From Rhodobacteraceae bacterium HLUCCO18 (GTDB lineage Bacteria; Pseudomonadota; Alphaproteobacteria; Rhodobacterales; Rhodobacteraceae), in NCBI GenBank assembly GCA_001314805.1, contig LJSY01000014.1, positions 16,447 to 80,446 of the forward strand: a stretch of 64,000 nucleotides of DNA. Reading direction: 5' to 3'. The position numbers and the translations under genes are program-made. Below are positions 19,723 through 29,369 of the stretch, one piece after another; the stretch's first letter is position 1; every line of letters begins with the position of its first letter. Under the pieces are notes generated by a model. The model saw only the letters and a list, made by a program, of their open reading frames with translations. It ran no database searches and was not told where the DNA came from.

Positions 19723-20166
19723 ATGCGTATCCTGACCATCCTTGTCGCCCTTGTCCTTGTCGCCGTCATCGCGGCTGCGGTCTGGTTCCGCATGGCGCCG
19801 ATGCCGCCCGAGGCGTGGCATGTGGACCCGGCGGAGGCCACGCCGCCCGCCACGCCGAATTTCGAGCTGCGCACCGGCGCGGAGGCTCCGCGCCTTCAGG
19901 GCACGCCCAGTGAGGTCATGCTGCGCCTCGACGCCGTCGCCAAGGCCGAGGGCGCCGAGCGGATCGGGGGCGATCCGTCCGAGGGGTTCGTGACCTATGT
20001 CGCGCGCTCGCGCCTCATGGGCTTTCCCGACGCCATCTCGGTCCGCCTGCACGAGGATGGCGACCGGACGCGGGTCGACATCTTCTCGCGTTCGCGCTTC
20101 GGCCAGTCCGATATGGGCGTGAACGCCGCCCGCGTGGCCCGCTGGATCGACGCCGCTTCCTCTTGA
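19723..20166 (+). CDS. DUF1499 family membrane-anchored protein
   Basis: 147 residues. One N-terminal membrane segment (~5-25, '[17 protein letters not shown]') anchors the rest outside the cytosol. The remainder matches DUF1499: '[20 protein letters not shown]', '[21 protein letters not shown]' and '[17 protein letters not shown]'. The function of the family is unknown. ATG 19723 follows the hexapeptide gene by 31 bp and precedes prfA by 31 bp, so it may be in the prfA transcript. Confidence 0.8.
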   Translation: MRILTILVALVLVAVIAAAVWFRMAPMPPEAWHVDPAEATPPATPNFELRTGAEAPRLQGTPSEVMLRLDAVAKAEGAERIGGDPSEGFVTYVARSRLMGFPDAISVRLHEDGDRTRVDIFSRSRFGQSDMGVNAARVARWIDAASS

Positions 20167-20197
20167 CCCGGCCTGCCGCGCCCGGCACATCGCCCCC

Positions 20198-21253
20198 ATG
20201 CTTCCACAGGACCGCCTGCGCCAGATCACCGAGCGTTTCGAGTTTCTCGAGGCGCAGCTGAGCGCGGGCGCGGCGCCCGATGCCATCGCAGGCATCGCCC
20301 GCGAGTATTCGGAACTGAAGCCCGTCGTCGCGCGAATCGCGGACTGGCGCGCCCTGAATGCCGAGCTCGAGGAGGCGCGCGCGCTGGCGGACGACCCGGA
20401 GATGCGCGACCTGGCGGCGGACGAGGTGGCGCGCCTCACCGCCGCCATCCCCGAGGCCGAACACGCGCTGCGCCTCTCGCTTCTGCCGAAGGACGAGGCC
20501 GACGCGCGCCCCGCCATGCTCGAGATCCGGCCCGGAACGGGGGGCGAGGAGGCGGCGCTTTTCGCGGGCGATCTGCTGCGGATGTACACCCGCTACGCCG
20601 AGGCACGGGGTTGGAGTGTCGAGATCGTCGACCTTCAGGAGACCGAGCTTGGCGGCATCAAGGAAGTCACGGCGCGCATCGCGGGGGAGGGGGTCTTCGC
20701 CCGGCTGAAATACGAGTCCGGCGTGCACCGGGTGCAGCGCGTGCCCGAGACCGAATCGGGCGGGCGCATCCACACTTCGGCTGCAACCGTGGCGGTCCTG
20801 CCCGAAGCCGAGGCGGTGGATATCGACATCCCCGCGCAGGATATCCGCATCGACACCATGCGCGCCAGCGGCGCGGGCGGCCAGCATGTGAACACGACCG
20901 ATTCCGCCGTGCGGATCACGCATGTTCCCACCGGCATCGTCGTGACGAGCTCCGAGAAATCCCAGCACCGCAATCGCGAGATCGCAATGGCGGTGTTGCG
21001 CGCGCGGCTCTACGATCTCGAACGCAGCCGCGCGGCCGCCGAGCGCGCCGCCGACCGCAAGGCGCAGGTGGGCTCCGGCGACCGGTCGGAGCGCATCCGG
21101 ACCTACAACTTCCCGCAAGGTCGGATGACCGACCACCGGATCAACCTGACGCTCTACCGGCTGTCCGACATCATGCAGGGCGATCTCGACGAGGTGATCG
21201 ACGCGCTGACCGAGGATGCGCAGGCGGCCCTTCTGGCGGAGTTGGGCCCGTGA
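20198..21253 (+). CDS. prfA: Peptide chain release factor 1
   Basis: 351 residues. Ends translation at UAA and UAG. The peptidyl-tRNA hydrolysis motif GGQ sits in '[20 protein letters not shown]', the stop-codon-reading region is in domain 2, and the family motif '[18 protein letters not shown]' with '[11 protein letters not shown]' is complete. Its stop overlaps the GTG start of prmC, the enzyme that methylates the GGQ glutamine, so the two are translationally coupled. Confidence 0.96.
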   Translation: MLPQDRLRQITERFEFLEAQLSAGAAPDAIAGIAREYSELKPVVARIADWRALNAELEEARALADDPEMRDLAADEVARLTAAIPEAEHALRLSLLPKDEADARPAMLEIRPGTGGEEAALFAGDLLRMYTRYAEARGWSVEIVDLQETELGGIKEVTARIAGEGVFARLKYESGVHRVQRVPETESGGRIHTSAATVAVLPEAEAVDIDIPAQDIRIDTMRASGAGGQHVNTTDSAVRITHVPTGIVVTSSEKSQHRNREIAMAVLRARLYDLERSRAAAERAADRKAQVGSGDRSERIRTYNFPQGRMTDHRINLTLYRLSDIMQGDLDEVIDALTEDAQAALLAELGP

Positions 21254-21309
21254 CGTCAGCCGTGACACCGGCCGTGACATCAGCCGTGACGCCAGCCGTG
21301 ACACTGGCC
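21250..21309 (+). repeat. Five tandem 12-bp units at the prmC start
   Basis: Five consecutive 12-base units of the form GTGACxxCxGCC (the last GTGACACTGGCC) overlap the prfA stop codon and encode Thr-Ser-Ala-Val / Thr-Pro-Ala-Val repeats. A change in copy number would add or remove four residues without breaking the frame. Confidence 0.85.
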
Positions 21310-22125
21310 GAGGCTGCCCGGCGGCTGGCGGCGGCGGGCGTGCCGGACCCGCATCGGGATGTTCGGCGGCTCTTCGACTGGGCCTTCGAGCAGGGCCGGG
21401 CGGCGGGCGGCGCGCAAAGCCGCGATGCGCCCAATGCCGCCACGCAGGAGGCGTTCCGGCAGGCCATCGAAGCGCGCGCGGCGCGGCGTCCGGTGTCGCG
21501 GATCACCGGGCTGCGCGCCTTCTGGAAGCATGACTTCACGATCTCCGATGCGGTTCTCGACCCGCGCCCGGATACGGAAACGCTGGTCGAGCTTGCGCTG
21601 AGGGGATTTTTCGGGACGGTGCTCGACCTCGGCACGGGTTCGGGCTGCATCCTGCTGAGTCTGCTGGCGGAGCGGCCCGGCGCAACCGGCCTCGGCACGG
21701 ACATTTCCGCCGAGGCGCTGCGGATCGCGCGAGAGAACGCGGCGCGGCTAGGCATCGCGGGCGCGACCTTCGTCCAATCGGACTGGTTCGGCGGGGTGCA
21801 TGGCGCGTTCGACCTTGTCGTCTCCAACCCGCCCTACATCGCGGCGGCGGAGATCGCGGGGCTCGCGCCCGAGGTCCGGCATGATCCGTCCATCGCCCTG
21901 ACACCGGGCGGTGACGGGCTCGACGCCTATCGCGCGATCGCGCGGGGCGCGCGGCGGTATCTTGCCCCCGGCGGCCGGCTGATGGTGGAGATCGGGAGCG
22001 AACAGGGCGCGGCCGTCAGCGCGCTTTTCGAGGCCGCGGGGCTTGCGGATCCGACGGTCCATGCCGATATCAATGGCAAGGACCGCGTCGTCTCCGCATG
22101 TCGGGCAACACAGGTTGCCGCCTGA
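21250..22125 (+). CDS. prmC: Release factor glutamine methyltransferase PrmC (HemK)
   Basis: 291 residues if read from the first GTG (21250). Methylates the glutamine of the GGQ motif of release factors. '[17 protein letters not shown]', '[12 protein letters not shown]', SAM motif I '[13 protein letters not shown]' and the catalytic 'VVSNPPYI' are all present. The N-terminus is odd. The first 20 codons come from five 12-base units that each begin with GTG (21250-21309), so up to five alternative GTG starts are available. Confidence 0.93.
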   Translation: MTSAVTPAVTSAVTPAVTLAEAARRLAAAGVPDPHRDVRRLFDWAFEQGRAAGGAQSRDAPNAATQEAFRQAIEARAARRPVSRITGLRAFWKHDFTISDAVLDPRPDTETLVELALRGFFGTVLDLGTGSGCILLSLLAERPGATGLGTDISAEALRIARENAARLGIAGATFVQSDWFGGVHGAFDLVVSNPPYIAAAEIAGLAPEVRHDPSIALTPGGDGLDAYRAIARGARRYLAPGGRLMVEIGSEQGAAVSALFEAAGLADPTVHADINGKDRVVSACRATQVAA

Positions 22126-22376
22126 CGCGGTTTTTCGGTCCCGCCGCGGGAAAAACCCGCAAAATTCCGCAGTTTTCCGAGTTTAGGCCTTGTTTCGGTC
22201 ACCTCGGCATGCTTAGACGGACCAGCGTTGGACGGTTGGCACTCTGCCTCCTCGCGCCGATTTCGTCAGATACCGCGGGCCAGATAAAATGGATTGGGCC
22301 CAGCGTGTTCGCGGCCCGGGGTCATTATCGGCCCCACCTCTGCAACTCCCAGGACAACTGGATCAATAGACGCAAC

Positions 22377-22973
22377 ATGAGATCATCTAAGAACCGCTCG
22401 CGGTCCAAGGGGAACCGCAACCGCTCCGTCGGGAATATCGTCAACCGGGTGTTCGACAGTTCGGGCCCGGAGGGCAAGGTGCGTGGCACCCCGCAGCAGA
22501 TCATCGACAAGTACAACCAGCTGGCCCGCGACGCGCAGCTCGGCAATGACCGGGTGGCGTTCGAGAACTTCCAGCAGCACGCGGAGCATTACCTGCGCAT
22601 GCTGGCCGAGGCGCAGCGCGAGATGGACGCCCGCCGCGATCAGCAGCAGGGCGGCCAGCCGCAGGGCGGCCAGCCGCAAAGGCCGCAACAGGGCCAGCAG
22701 GACGGTGAGGCGAAGGCGCAGACCGATGCCTCCGGCGACGGCGAGAGCCGCAGCTTCGACGAGGTGATCGATCAGCCGGGGTCGGAAGACAGCACGCTGG
22801 TCGAGACGCCGGAAAGCGGGTCCAAGCCGCGCCGGAGCCGCACGCGGCGCCCGCGCAAGCCGGAAGAGGGTGACGGCTCCGGCGCCTCCGAGACAGGTGA
22901 TCGCGCCAAAGACGACACCAAAGGGGACGCCAAAGGGGACGATGGCGGTCCCCCGCGCGAGGCAGCCGAATAG
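22377..22973 (+). CDS. DUF4167 domain-containing protein
   Basis: 198 residues. Residues 1-85 are a conserved DUF4167 region: basic 'SSKNRSRSKGNRNRSVGN', 'NRVFDSSGPEGKVRGTP' and 'FENFQQHAEHYLRMLAEAQRE'. The rest is low-complexity: a Gln/Gly-rich stretch (QGGQPQGGQPQ), then acidic and basic patches (RRSRTRRPRKPEEG). Basic, probably nucleic-acid binding, widely conserved next to prmC in Rhodobacteraceae, function unknown. The start at ATG 22377 is chosen at the conserved N-terminus; the open frame upstream is not conserved-looking. Confidence 0.85.
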   Translation: MRSSKNRSRSKGNRNRSVGNIVNRVFDSSGPEGKVRGTPQQIIDKYNQLARDAQLGNDRVAFENFQQHAEHYLRMLAEAQREMDARRDQQQGGQPQGGQPQRPQQGQQDGEAKAQTDASGDGESRSFDEVIDQPGSEDSTLVETPESGSKPRRSRTRRPRKPEEGDGSGASETGDRAKDDTKGDAKGDDGGPPREAAE

Positions 22974-23110
22974 GCCATGTCAGAGCGCCAGCGCGCCGTC
23001 GGTTTAGATGGGGCGCCGGCCACGGTAAGCCTCGGGGCACTTGGCGAAAGCACCGCGTGACCGCCCGACCATGGGCCGGCGACCCCCGGTGCATCGCCCC
23101 CTGATCCCGC

Positions 23111-23947
23111 TCATGCCAATTCCCGCGCCAGCGCGCAGAACGCCTCGAGCGATATCTCCTCGGCGCGCGCCGTGGGATCGATCCCCGCCGCACGAAGCCG
23201 GTCCTCGATATCCGGGGCCTGCGCCTTGAGTGCGGCGCGAAGCATCTTGCGCCTCTGGTTGAAGGCCGCCGCCACGATCCGTGACAGCACCTGCGGGTCG
23301 GCCGGATAGCGCGGCGCGTCCAGTGCCTCGAGATGCACCACGGCGGAGCGGACCTTGGGCGGCGGCGTGAATGCCTCGGGCGGGAGCGTCATGGCGATGC
23401 GGGCCGTGCTGCGCCACTGCGCGAGGATGGCGAGGCGCCCATAGGCCTTGGACCCGGGCGTGGCCACGATGCGTTCGGCGACCTCGCGCTGGAACATCAG
23501 CGTCATGGTCGACCAGCGCGGCGGCCAGACCGGCGGCGTCAGCCAGCGCACCAGAAGCTCGGTTCCCACGTTGTAAGGCAGGTTCGCCACGATCCGAATG
23601 GGCGGGGTCAGATGCGCCGCCCAGTCGAGATCGAGCGCGTCGCCATGGATCACCTCGAGCCGTCCGGGGTAGGCTTCGGCGATCTCGGCCAGCGCGGGCA
23701 GGCAGCGGGCATCCTTTTCCACCGCCACCACGCGGCGCGCGCCCTCGGCCAGAAGACCGCGGGTCAGACCGCCGGGGCCGGGGCCGACCTCCAGCACGTC
23801 GGACCCCGCGAGGTCGCCCGCCACCCGCGCGATCTTGGCCGTCAGGTTCAGGTCCAGAAGGAAGTTCTGCCCCAGCGCCTTGCGCGCCGAGAGACCATGG
23901 GAGGCGATGACCGCGCGCAGGGGGGGCAGGGTGTCGATCGCGCTCAT
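23111..23947 (-). CDS. rsmA: 16S rRNA (adenine1518/1519-N6,N6)-dimethyltransferase
   Basis: 278 residues. KsgA/RsmA dimethylates two adjacent adenines of the 3' hairpin of 16S rRNA. '[20 protein letters not shown]' (N-terminal signature), motif I '[16 protein letters not shown]', the acidic '[14 protein letters not shown]', and the catalytic '[18 protein letters not shown]' are present. Lies downstream of pdxA on the same strand (109 bp), as in many proteobacteria (lptD-surA-pdxA-rsmA). Confidence 0.95.
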   Translation of the reverse strand: MSAIDTLPPLRAVIASHGLSARKALGQNFLLDLNLTAKIARVAGDLAGSDVLEVGPGPGGLTRGLLAEGARRVVAVEKDARCLPALAEIAEAYPGRLEVIHGDALDLDWAAHLTPPIRIVANLPYNVGTELLVRWLTPPVWPPRWSTMTLMFQREVAERIVATPGSKAYGRLAILAQWRSTARIAMTLPPEAFTPPPKVRSAVVHLEALDAPRYPADPQVLSRIVAAAFNQRRKMLRAALKAQAPDIEDRLRAAGIDPTARAEEISLEAFCALARELA

Positions 23948-23959
23948 GGATCCGTTCCG

Positions 23960-24050
23960 GCGAGCGGGGAGGCGCCGTCTCGGGGCATGAAGCCCCTCAT
24001 CGGCGCCGGTGCCTCCGGCGGGAGTTTCTTGCCAGGATGAAAGGGGGCGG
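23960..24050 (-). repeat. Intergenic GC-rich repeat between pdxA and rsmA
   Basis: The 109-bp gap holds a short dyad (GGGGCATGAAGCCCC) and a segment containing 'GGAGTTTCTTGCCAGGATGA'. A near-copy of that segment, in inverted orientation, lies at 2540-2567 in the dddP 3' region. This is a third member of the same intergenic family. Confidence 0.45.
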
Positions 24051-24056
24051 TTGCGC

Positions 24057-25049
24057 TCATGGCCTGGCGGCGCGCGCGGCGGCCATGCCTGCGGCCATGT
24101 CCAGCGCGGCGATCAGGCTGGCGGGATTGGCGCGGCCCTTGCCCGCGATGTCGAAGGCGGTCCCGTGATCGGGGGAGGTGCGCACGAAGGGCAGGCCGAG
24201 CGTGACGTTGACACCCTCGTCGAAGGCCAGCGTCTTGATCGGGATCAGCGCCTGGTCGTGATACATCGCCACGGCCGCGTCGTAGGTGGCGCGGGCGGCG
24301 GCGTGGAACATCGTGTCGGCGGAGTGCGGACCGGTCACGCCCAGCCCCTCGGCGCGCAGGGCCTCGATGACGGGGGCGATGATCTCGATCTCCTCGCGGC
24401 CCATGACCCCGCCTTCGCCGGCGTGCGGGTTGAGGCCCGCCACGGCGATGCGGGGGTGCTCGACGCCGAAATCGCGGCGCAGCGCCGCGTCGGTCAGGCG
24501 GATCGTGTCCGACAGGAGCCGCGCGTCGAGGGCGCCGGGCACCTCCTTGAGGGGGATGTGTATGGTCACGGGCACCACGCGCAGATCGGGGCCGGCCAGC
24601 ATCATGGCCACGCGGTCCACGCCTGCCAGATGCGCGAGATATTCGGTATGGCCGGGATAGGCGAAGCCCGCGCCGTCGATCAGCGCCTTCTTGTGGATCG
24701 GGCCCGTGGTCAGCGCCCCGGCCTGACCGCGCATCACCAGGTCGACGCCATGGGCGATGGTGGCGATCACGGCCTCGGCGTTGCGCGGATCGGGCCGGCC
24801 CGGAACGGCGGGGGCGGGGAACTCATGGACGAGGACCGGCAGGCCGGACAGGGACGCATGGGCCGCTTCGGAGGGTGCGGATATGGTCCGGATGGGCGCG
24901 CCGAGCCCGCGCAGGTGGCCCGGGTCGCCCAGCACGAAGAAGGGCCGGCGCGCGCCCAGCCTTTGCCAGGCCGCGACGGCGATCTCCGGGCCGATCCCGG
25001 CGGGTTCACCGATGGTCAGGGCTATGGGGGCGCGGGACGCGGGGGCCAC
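24057..25049 (-). CDS. pdxA: 4-hydroxythreonine-4-phosphate dehydrogenase
   Basis: 330 residues. Oxidises 4-phosphohydroxy-L-threonine in the DXP-dependent route to pyridoxal 5'-phosphate. '[17 protein letters not shown]', '[18 protein letters not shown]' split around 'GHTEYLA', '[18 protein letters not shown]' and the metal-binding histidines in '[13 protein letters not shown]' are complete. GTG 25049 start, 6 bp after the surA stop, so it is in the lptD-surA-pdxA operon. Confidence 0.95.
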   Translation of the reverse strand: MAPASRAPIALTIGEPAGIGPEIAVAAWQRLGARRPFFVLGDPGHLRGLGAPIRTISAPSEAAHASLSGLPVLVHEFPAPAVPGRPDPRNAEAVIATIAHGVDLVMRGQAGALTTGPIHKKALIDGAGFAYPGHTEYLAHLAGVDRVAMMLAGPDLRVVPVTIHIPLKEVPGALDARLLSDTIRLTDAALRRDFGVEHPRIAVAGLNPHAGEGGVMGREEIEIIAPVIEALRAEGLGVTGPHSADTMFHAAARATYDAAVAMYHDQALIPIKTLAFDEGVNVTLGLPFVRTSPDHGTAFDIAGKGRANPASLIAALDMAAGMAAARAARP

Positions 25050-25055
25050 GGGGGC

Positions 25056-25991
25056 TCACCCGTCACCGTAGACGATGATCGCATCCGCCCGAAGCTCTTC
25101 GAGGAAGCCCGAGGCATAGGCGCCGATGCGGCTCTGGAACAGTTGTTCGCGCACCTCGTCGCGGGCGCCTTCGGGGATCTCGGTGCTGCGGCCGCAGAGC
25201 ATGGCGACCAAGAGGAGCGTGCCGTCGCCGCGGGTGATGTCGAAGGACATCTCGTCGGCATCGAGCCGGCTGAGGGCCGCTGCGATGTCCTGCGGGATCT
25301 CGGACGGGGGCAGGACCTGCCGTTCGAACCCCTCGGGCCTCACGCCGTAGAGGTCGTCGCAGGTGTCGACGCGGTTGCGCAGGGCCTGCGCGCGGGACAG
25401 TGCGTCCGCGCCGCGGCCGCCGACGATCGGGATCGTGGCGTAGTCTACGGCCGCAACGCCCGCCGAGTCGGACCCTTCGCCCGACAGCGCGCGGTCGATC
25501 TCGGCGTCGGTGACTTGCGAGCTTTCGGAGAAGCGCGCGCGCACCACGTTGCGCCAGCTGATGCCGATCGAGATGAAATCGCGCACCGTTTCGGGCGCGA
25601 CACCGGCCTGGCCGATGGCATTGATGAACTGCTGCGCGCTCATGTTGGCCTGGCTGGCGAAAGCGGCAACGCCGTCCTCGATCTCGTCGGGCGTGGCGAC
25701 GACGCCGAAGCGCTCGGCGGCCTGCCGCTGCAGCCGTTCGTTGACGAGTGTTTCGGGGACCCGTGACACCACCTCCGGGGGCGCGTTCAGCAGTGTCAGG
25801 AAGCGCGTGCGCTGCTGGATTTCGTAATTCGTCACGATGTCGTCGTTCACGCGCGCAGCCACCGCGAAGGGGCTTTGTGCCTGGGCCTGGGGCGCGCCGG
25901 AAAGCGTGGCGGCCATTATCAGAGCCGCGGCCACGGAAAGGACGCGCGGGAGCGTGCGGGTCGGGAGCGTCGAGGCGGTCTGTCGGTTCAT
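25056..25991 (-). CDS. surA: Periplasmic chaperone SurA-like peptidyl-prolyl isomerase
   Basis: 311 residues with a signal peptide (~1-38). The SurA N-terminal chaperone domain follows: 'VAARVNDDIVTNYEIQQRTRFLTLL', 'LVNERLQRQAAERFGV', 'FASQANMSAQQFINAIGQAG'. The parvulin region after ~180 is weak, as usual in alphaproteobacterial SurA, and may lack isomerase activity. Helps outer-membrane proteins such as LptD fold; it sits between lptD and pdxA. Confidence 0.88.
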   Translation of the reverse strand: MNRQTASTLPTRTLPRVLSVAAALIMAATLSGAPQAQAQSPFAVAARVNDDIVTNYEIQQRTRFLTLLNAPPEVVSRVPETLVNERLQRQAAERFGVVATPDEIEDGVAAFASQANMSAQQFINAIGQAGVAPETVRDFISIGISWRNVVRARFSESSQVTDAEIDRALSGEGSDSAGVAAVDYATIPIVGGRGADALSRAQALRNRVDTCDDLYGVRPEGFERQVLPPSEIPQDIAAALSRLDADEMSFDITRGDGTLLLVAMLCGRSTEIPEGARDEVREQLFQSRIGAYASGFLEELRADAIIVYGDG

Positions 25992-26092
25992 GGCGTCCTT
26001 ATCGGGCGCTGTCGTCTCGGGCGCAAGAGCCCGCCGCGCCGTTCCGCCCGATGCGCGGCACGCGGCCGCTCGTCGCCGCCGGCCCCGGGTCA

Positions 26093-28282
26093 TCACCGGC
26101 ACCCGCGGGCCTGGCTGCGGCCCTCACGCGTCGCGCCGAACCCGTTCAGCGCCACGGTCAGGCCGAATTCCGTCGCCGGGTCGAGCGTGGTGGATGTGGT
26201 GTAGCGCCGGGAGACCGCAAGCTCCACGTCGACGCATTCGTTCTCGTAGCCGAGGCGAAGGCCGGCGCGCGTGGGCTCGGCCTCGGCGAAGTCGTAGCGC
26301 CAGTTCACGCCGGCTATCCAGTCGCTGTCGAAGCGATAACCCGCGTCGAAGGCCCATTCCCCGAGGTCGTCGTCACGTCCTTCGGCGGTGTCCGCCTCGA
26401 GCCATGTATAGGTGGAGGCAACGTTCGCCACGTCATTGCGCCAGTTCAGCACCAGCTCGTTCGAGGTGAAGTCGAGCTGCTGGTCGAAAAGCGCGCGGTT
26501 GATGACGCGCAGGCTGTCACCAAGAGCGAGATGCGTGGCCAGGAGCCAGTCGGAGGTTTCGCCGTCGAGGCCGGAGCCAGGGGTGAACTGCGCAAGGTCG
26601 TCCGCCCTGAGCACGATGCCCGCGGTGACCCCCGCCGACCAGCCGAGCGGGTCGATGCGGGTATAGCCGACGCCCACGGCCGCGCGTGCCCCCTGCTCGC
26701 GGCGGTCCGAACCGGGGAAGCGGTCGAGGGCAAAGAGGTTGGCCTCGTCGAACTCCACGATCTCGCTGTCTTCCACCGCCACCGGATCGCCTTGGGTTTC
26801 GGACCAGGCGACCTGGATGGCGGGCTCGAGGATATGCCGCACCCCGTTCGCGTCGCTGCGCTGCAACGGATAGCGCAGCTCGATCGCGCCATAGGGCGTC
26901 AGCCGCGCCTCTGTATCGTTCAATGTGGGCTCCGCGTCCTGCCGGGCGGTGTGCAGATCGCCGGCAAGCGCGGCCTCGAAGGTCAGCAGGAGCCCGTTTC
27001 CAAGCACCTCGGCCCGGCGCCAGTCGAGTATCGCCGAGATACGCGCGGCGTCCGTCGCCTCCGGCCTGCCGTTCGCGGCGTCGCCCGGTGTCGCGCGCGG
27101 CCGGAAATATCCCAGCGCGTCGAATCGCAGCTCGGCGATGCCGCCAAGCGCGCCCGGCTCGAACCGGTGGACGAAGCGGCCGTCGGCCACGCGGGTGGGA
27201 AGCGTCTCGTTGTCGTCGCCCTCGCGCAGCGAAGTCAGATTGCTGATCCCGACGTCGAAGAACGTGTCCCTCTCGGTCCGGCCGATGCGGATGTTGCTTT
27301 CCAGCAGGTCGGTGTCGGGCAGGCTGTAGGTGGTGAGATAGCCGTCATCGGTCACGCTTTCGAACTGGAAGCTCAGATCGATGTTGCGGCCGATATCGAA
27401 GGTGCCGTCGGCGAAGACATGGCCGCGGATGTCGTCGTCGGTCAGGTCGTCCCAGGTGAGCGAGCCCGTGGCCTCGATCTCTCCCCTGCGAAAAGCCTGG
27501 CGGTAGCGCAACTCGATCGTCTGGCTGTCTCCAAGCCCGATCCATGGCGTCAGCGTCAGGTCGGCGTGATCGCCCAGCATGATGAAGTAGGGAACGCGGA
27601 TCTGCGTGCCCGTGGTGTCGGTGGCGCGGATCGAGGGCGCCAGAAAGCCCGTGGCGCGCTCCAGCGTCGGGTCGGGAAGGCGCATCTGCGGTAGCCAGAT
27701 GACCGGCACGCCCATGACGCGGAACTGCGCGCCCTCGAAATAGAGCTGCTGTTCCACCTCGTCGTGGATGATGCGGCGGGCGCGGATTTCCCACAGCGGC
27801 GTGGGATTGTCGAAGCAGACCTCGCAGGAGGAGGCCACGGCCTGGTAGGCTTGACTGTAGCGCCCGTCCACGCGGTCGATCTGGGTGGCGGCGATCTGCA
27901 ATTGCCGGTCGAGCACGAGGCGAGCGGATTGCAGCACGCCGTCGCGCAGATCGGCGGAGAGATCGGCGAAATCGGCGACGATCACGGCGTCGCCCGACGG
28001 GTCGATCAGGGTCAGCGGTCCTTCGACCGTGATCCGGTCGCCGACCTGCGAATAGGTGATGGAGCTGGCGCGAAGCCGCGCGCCTTCGAAGAAGACCTCG
28101 ACGCCGCCCCGTGCGGTGATCGCGGCCGAGCCCTGGTCGAAGCGGATGTCGTCTGCGATGAGCGTGGCCGGCGCGCCCTGGGCGATAGCAGGCAGTGCGG
28201 GCGTCAGCCATGCCGTGCCCGCAAGAAGCGCTGCGGCTGTCGCCCGCCGCGCGCGTCCGATGATATCCGTGCCTCTACCCAT
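26093..28282 (-). CDS. lptD: LPS-assembly protein LptD
   Basis: 729 residues. Outer-membrane beta-barrel that inserts lipopolysaccharide into the outer leaflet. Signal peptide at ~1-35, then the OstA/LptA-like jellyroll domain ('LIADDIRFDQGSAAITARGGVEVFFEG'). From ~250 comes a long barrel with the 'GFLAPSIRATDTTGTQIRVPYF' and 'RHILEPAIQVAWSE' blocks. Ends in 'GFGATREGRSQARGCR'. Start overlaps the lptG stop by 8 bp. One of three Lpt genes in this cluster (lptF, lptG, lptD). Confidence 0.95.
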   Translation of the reverse strand: MGRGTDIIGRARRATAAALLAGTAWLTPALPAIAQGAPATLIADDIRFDQGSAAITARGGVEVFFEGARLRASSITYSQVGDRITVEGPLTLIDPSGDAVIVADFADLSADLRDGVLQSARLVLDRQLQIAATQIDRVDGRYSQAYQAVASSCEVCFDNPTPLWEIRARRIIHDEVEQQLYFEGAQFRVMGVPVIWLPQMRLPDPTLERATGFLAPSIRATDTTGTQIRVPYFIMLGDHADLTLTPWIGLGDSQTIELRYRQAFRRGEIEATGSLTWDDLTDDDIRGHVFADGTFDIGRNIDLSFQFESVTDDGYLTTYSLPDTDLLESNIRIGRTERDTFFDVGISNLTSLREGDDNETLPTRVADGRFVHRFEPGALGGIAELRFDALGYFRPRATPGDAANGRPEATDAARISAILDWRRAEVLGNGLLLTFEAALAGDLHTARQDAEPTLNDTEARLTPYGAIELRYPLQRSDANGVRHILEPAIQVAWSETQGDPVAVEDSEIVEFDEANLFALDRFPGSDRREQGARAAVGVGYTRIDPLGWSAGVTAGIVLRADDLAQFTPGSGLDGETSDWLLATHLALGDSLRVINRALFDQQLDFTSNELVLNWRNDVANVASTYTWLEADTAEGRDDDLGEWAFDAGYRFDSDWIAGVNWRYDFAEAEPTRAGLRLGYENECVDVELAVSRRYTTSTTLDPATEFGLTVALNGFGATREGRSQARGCR

Positions 28283-29369
28283 CTTCCGTATGCAACAAGA
28301 CGCCCATGGCTAGCAGGATCGCCGCCACCGGCGGCGCCCACGCGACGAGGGCGGCGGGCAACTGCCCGCTCTCCCCCAGAACTTCCGCGAAATCGCGGAT
28401 GAAATACACCCCAAAACCGAGCAAAATCGCCGCAAGAACCATGATTCCGGTGCGCCCGAAGCGGGTATGGCGCATGGTGAAGCCCGCGCCGATCAGGACC
28501 ATGGCCGAAAGCATGAGTGGATTTGAGATCTGCATCTGCAACCAGATGCGGTGCTGAACCGCGGCGAAGCCCGCGGCGTTGAGCTGCGCGATGAAGCCCG
28601 GCAGCTCGTAGATCGGAACCGTGTAGGGCCGCCCGAAACTGTCGCGGATCTGCTCGGCGGTCAGCGTCGAAGGCAGGACCAGCTGGTCGTGCCGTACTGA
28701 TGCGACTTCTGCATTGTCGACGCCCACGAAGGGCCAGAGCTTCACGTCCCGAAGCTCCCACGCGCCGCCCACCAGCAGCGCCTCGCCCGCGCTGATCCGC
28801 TCGGTCAGCAGGCCGTCTGCGTCGAACGTGAAGAAATTCGCGTCGAACAGATGCGTGCCGTCTGAATTGGTGCCCTCGGCGTGGATGACCGTCTGCTCCG
28901 ACAGGGTGCCCTGCCGGAGCCAGAGCCCCTCGGCGCTGACCGAGACGGTGCGCTGCTCGGCCCCCTGATAGCGGGCCACCGTCATCTGGTACTCGCGCGC
29001 CGTCGCCGCCACGATCGGGTTCAGGATCAGGAGCGCCAGCACACCGATACCGAAGGCGACAAGCACCGGCGAGGCGACCGAACGGATGGCGGAGCGTCCC
29101 GCGCCGCGCACCACCACCAGCTCGGACGTGCGCGCGAGACCCAAAAACAGCACCAGCGTGGCCAGCATCACGAAAAGCGGCAGCCACTGGTAGAGCGCGA
29201 GCGGAAGGTTCAGAAGCGACAGTTCCACCACCGCGCCGAGGCCCTGATCGCCGCCGATGCGGCGCATCTGCTCGGCGATGTCGATGGGCAGCAGGATGCC
29301 CACGAAAACCGCGATCACGATGCCGAGGGAGCGCAGGAACCTCCGAGCGATATACATATGAAGGATCAT
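28275..29369 (-). CDS. lptG: LPS export ABC transporter permease LptG
   Basis: 364 residues. YjgP/YjgQ family permease. Three N-terminal membrane helices (~10-30, ~55-85, ~100-120), a periplasmic beta-jellyroll part (~130-270) and three C-terminal helices (~275-355). With LptF and LptB it drives LPS from the inner membrane to the periplasmic bridge. ATG 29369 overlaps the lptF stop (ATGA). The typical 'LARTSELVVVRGAGRSAIR' coupling helix for LptB contact is visible. Confidence 0.93.
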   Translation of the reverse strand: MILHMYIARRFLRSLGIVIAVFVGILLPIDIAEQMRRIGGDQGLGAVVELSLLNLPLALYQWLPLFVMLATLVLFLGLARTSELVVVRGAGRSAIRSVASPVLVAFGIGVLALLILNPIVAATAREYQMTVARYQGAEQRTVSVSAEGLWLRQGTLSEQTVIHAEGTNSDGTHLFDANFFTFDADGLLTERISAGEALLVGGAWELRDVKLWPFVGVDNAEVASVRHDQLVLPSTLTAEQIRDSFGRPYTVPIYELPGFIAQLNAAGFAAVQHRIWLQMQISNPLMLSAMVLIGAGFTMRHTRFGRTGIMVLAAILLGFGVYFIRDFAEVLGESGQLPAALVAWAPPVAAILLAMGVLLHTEDG

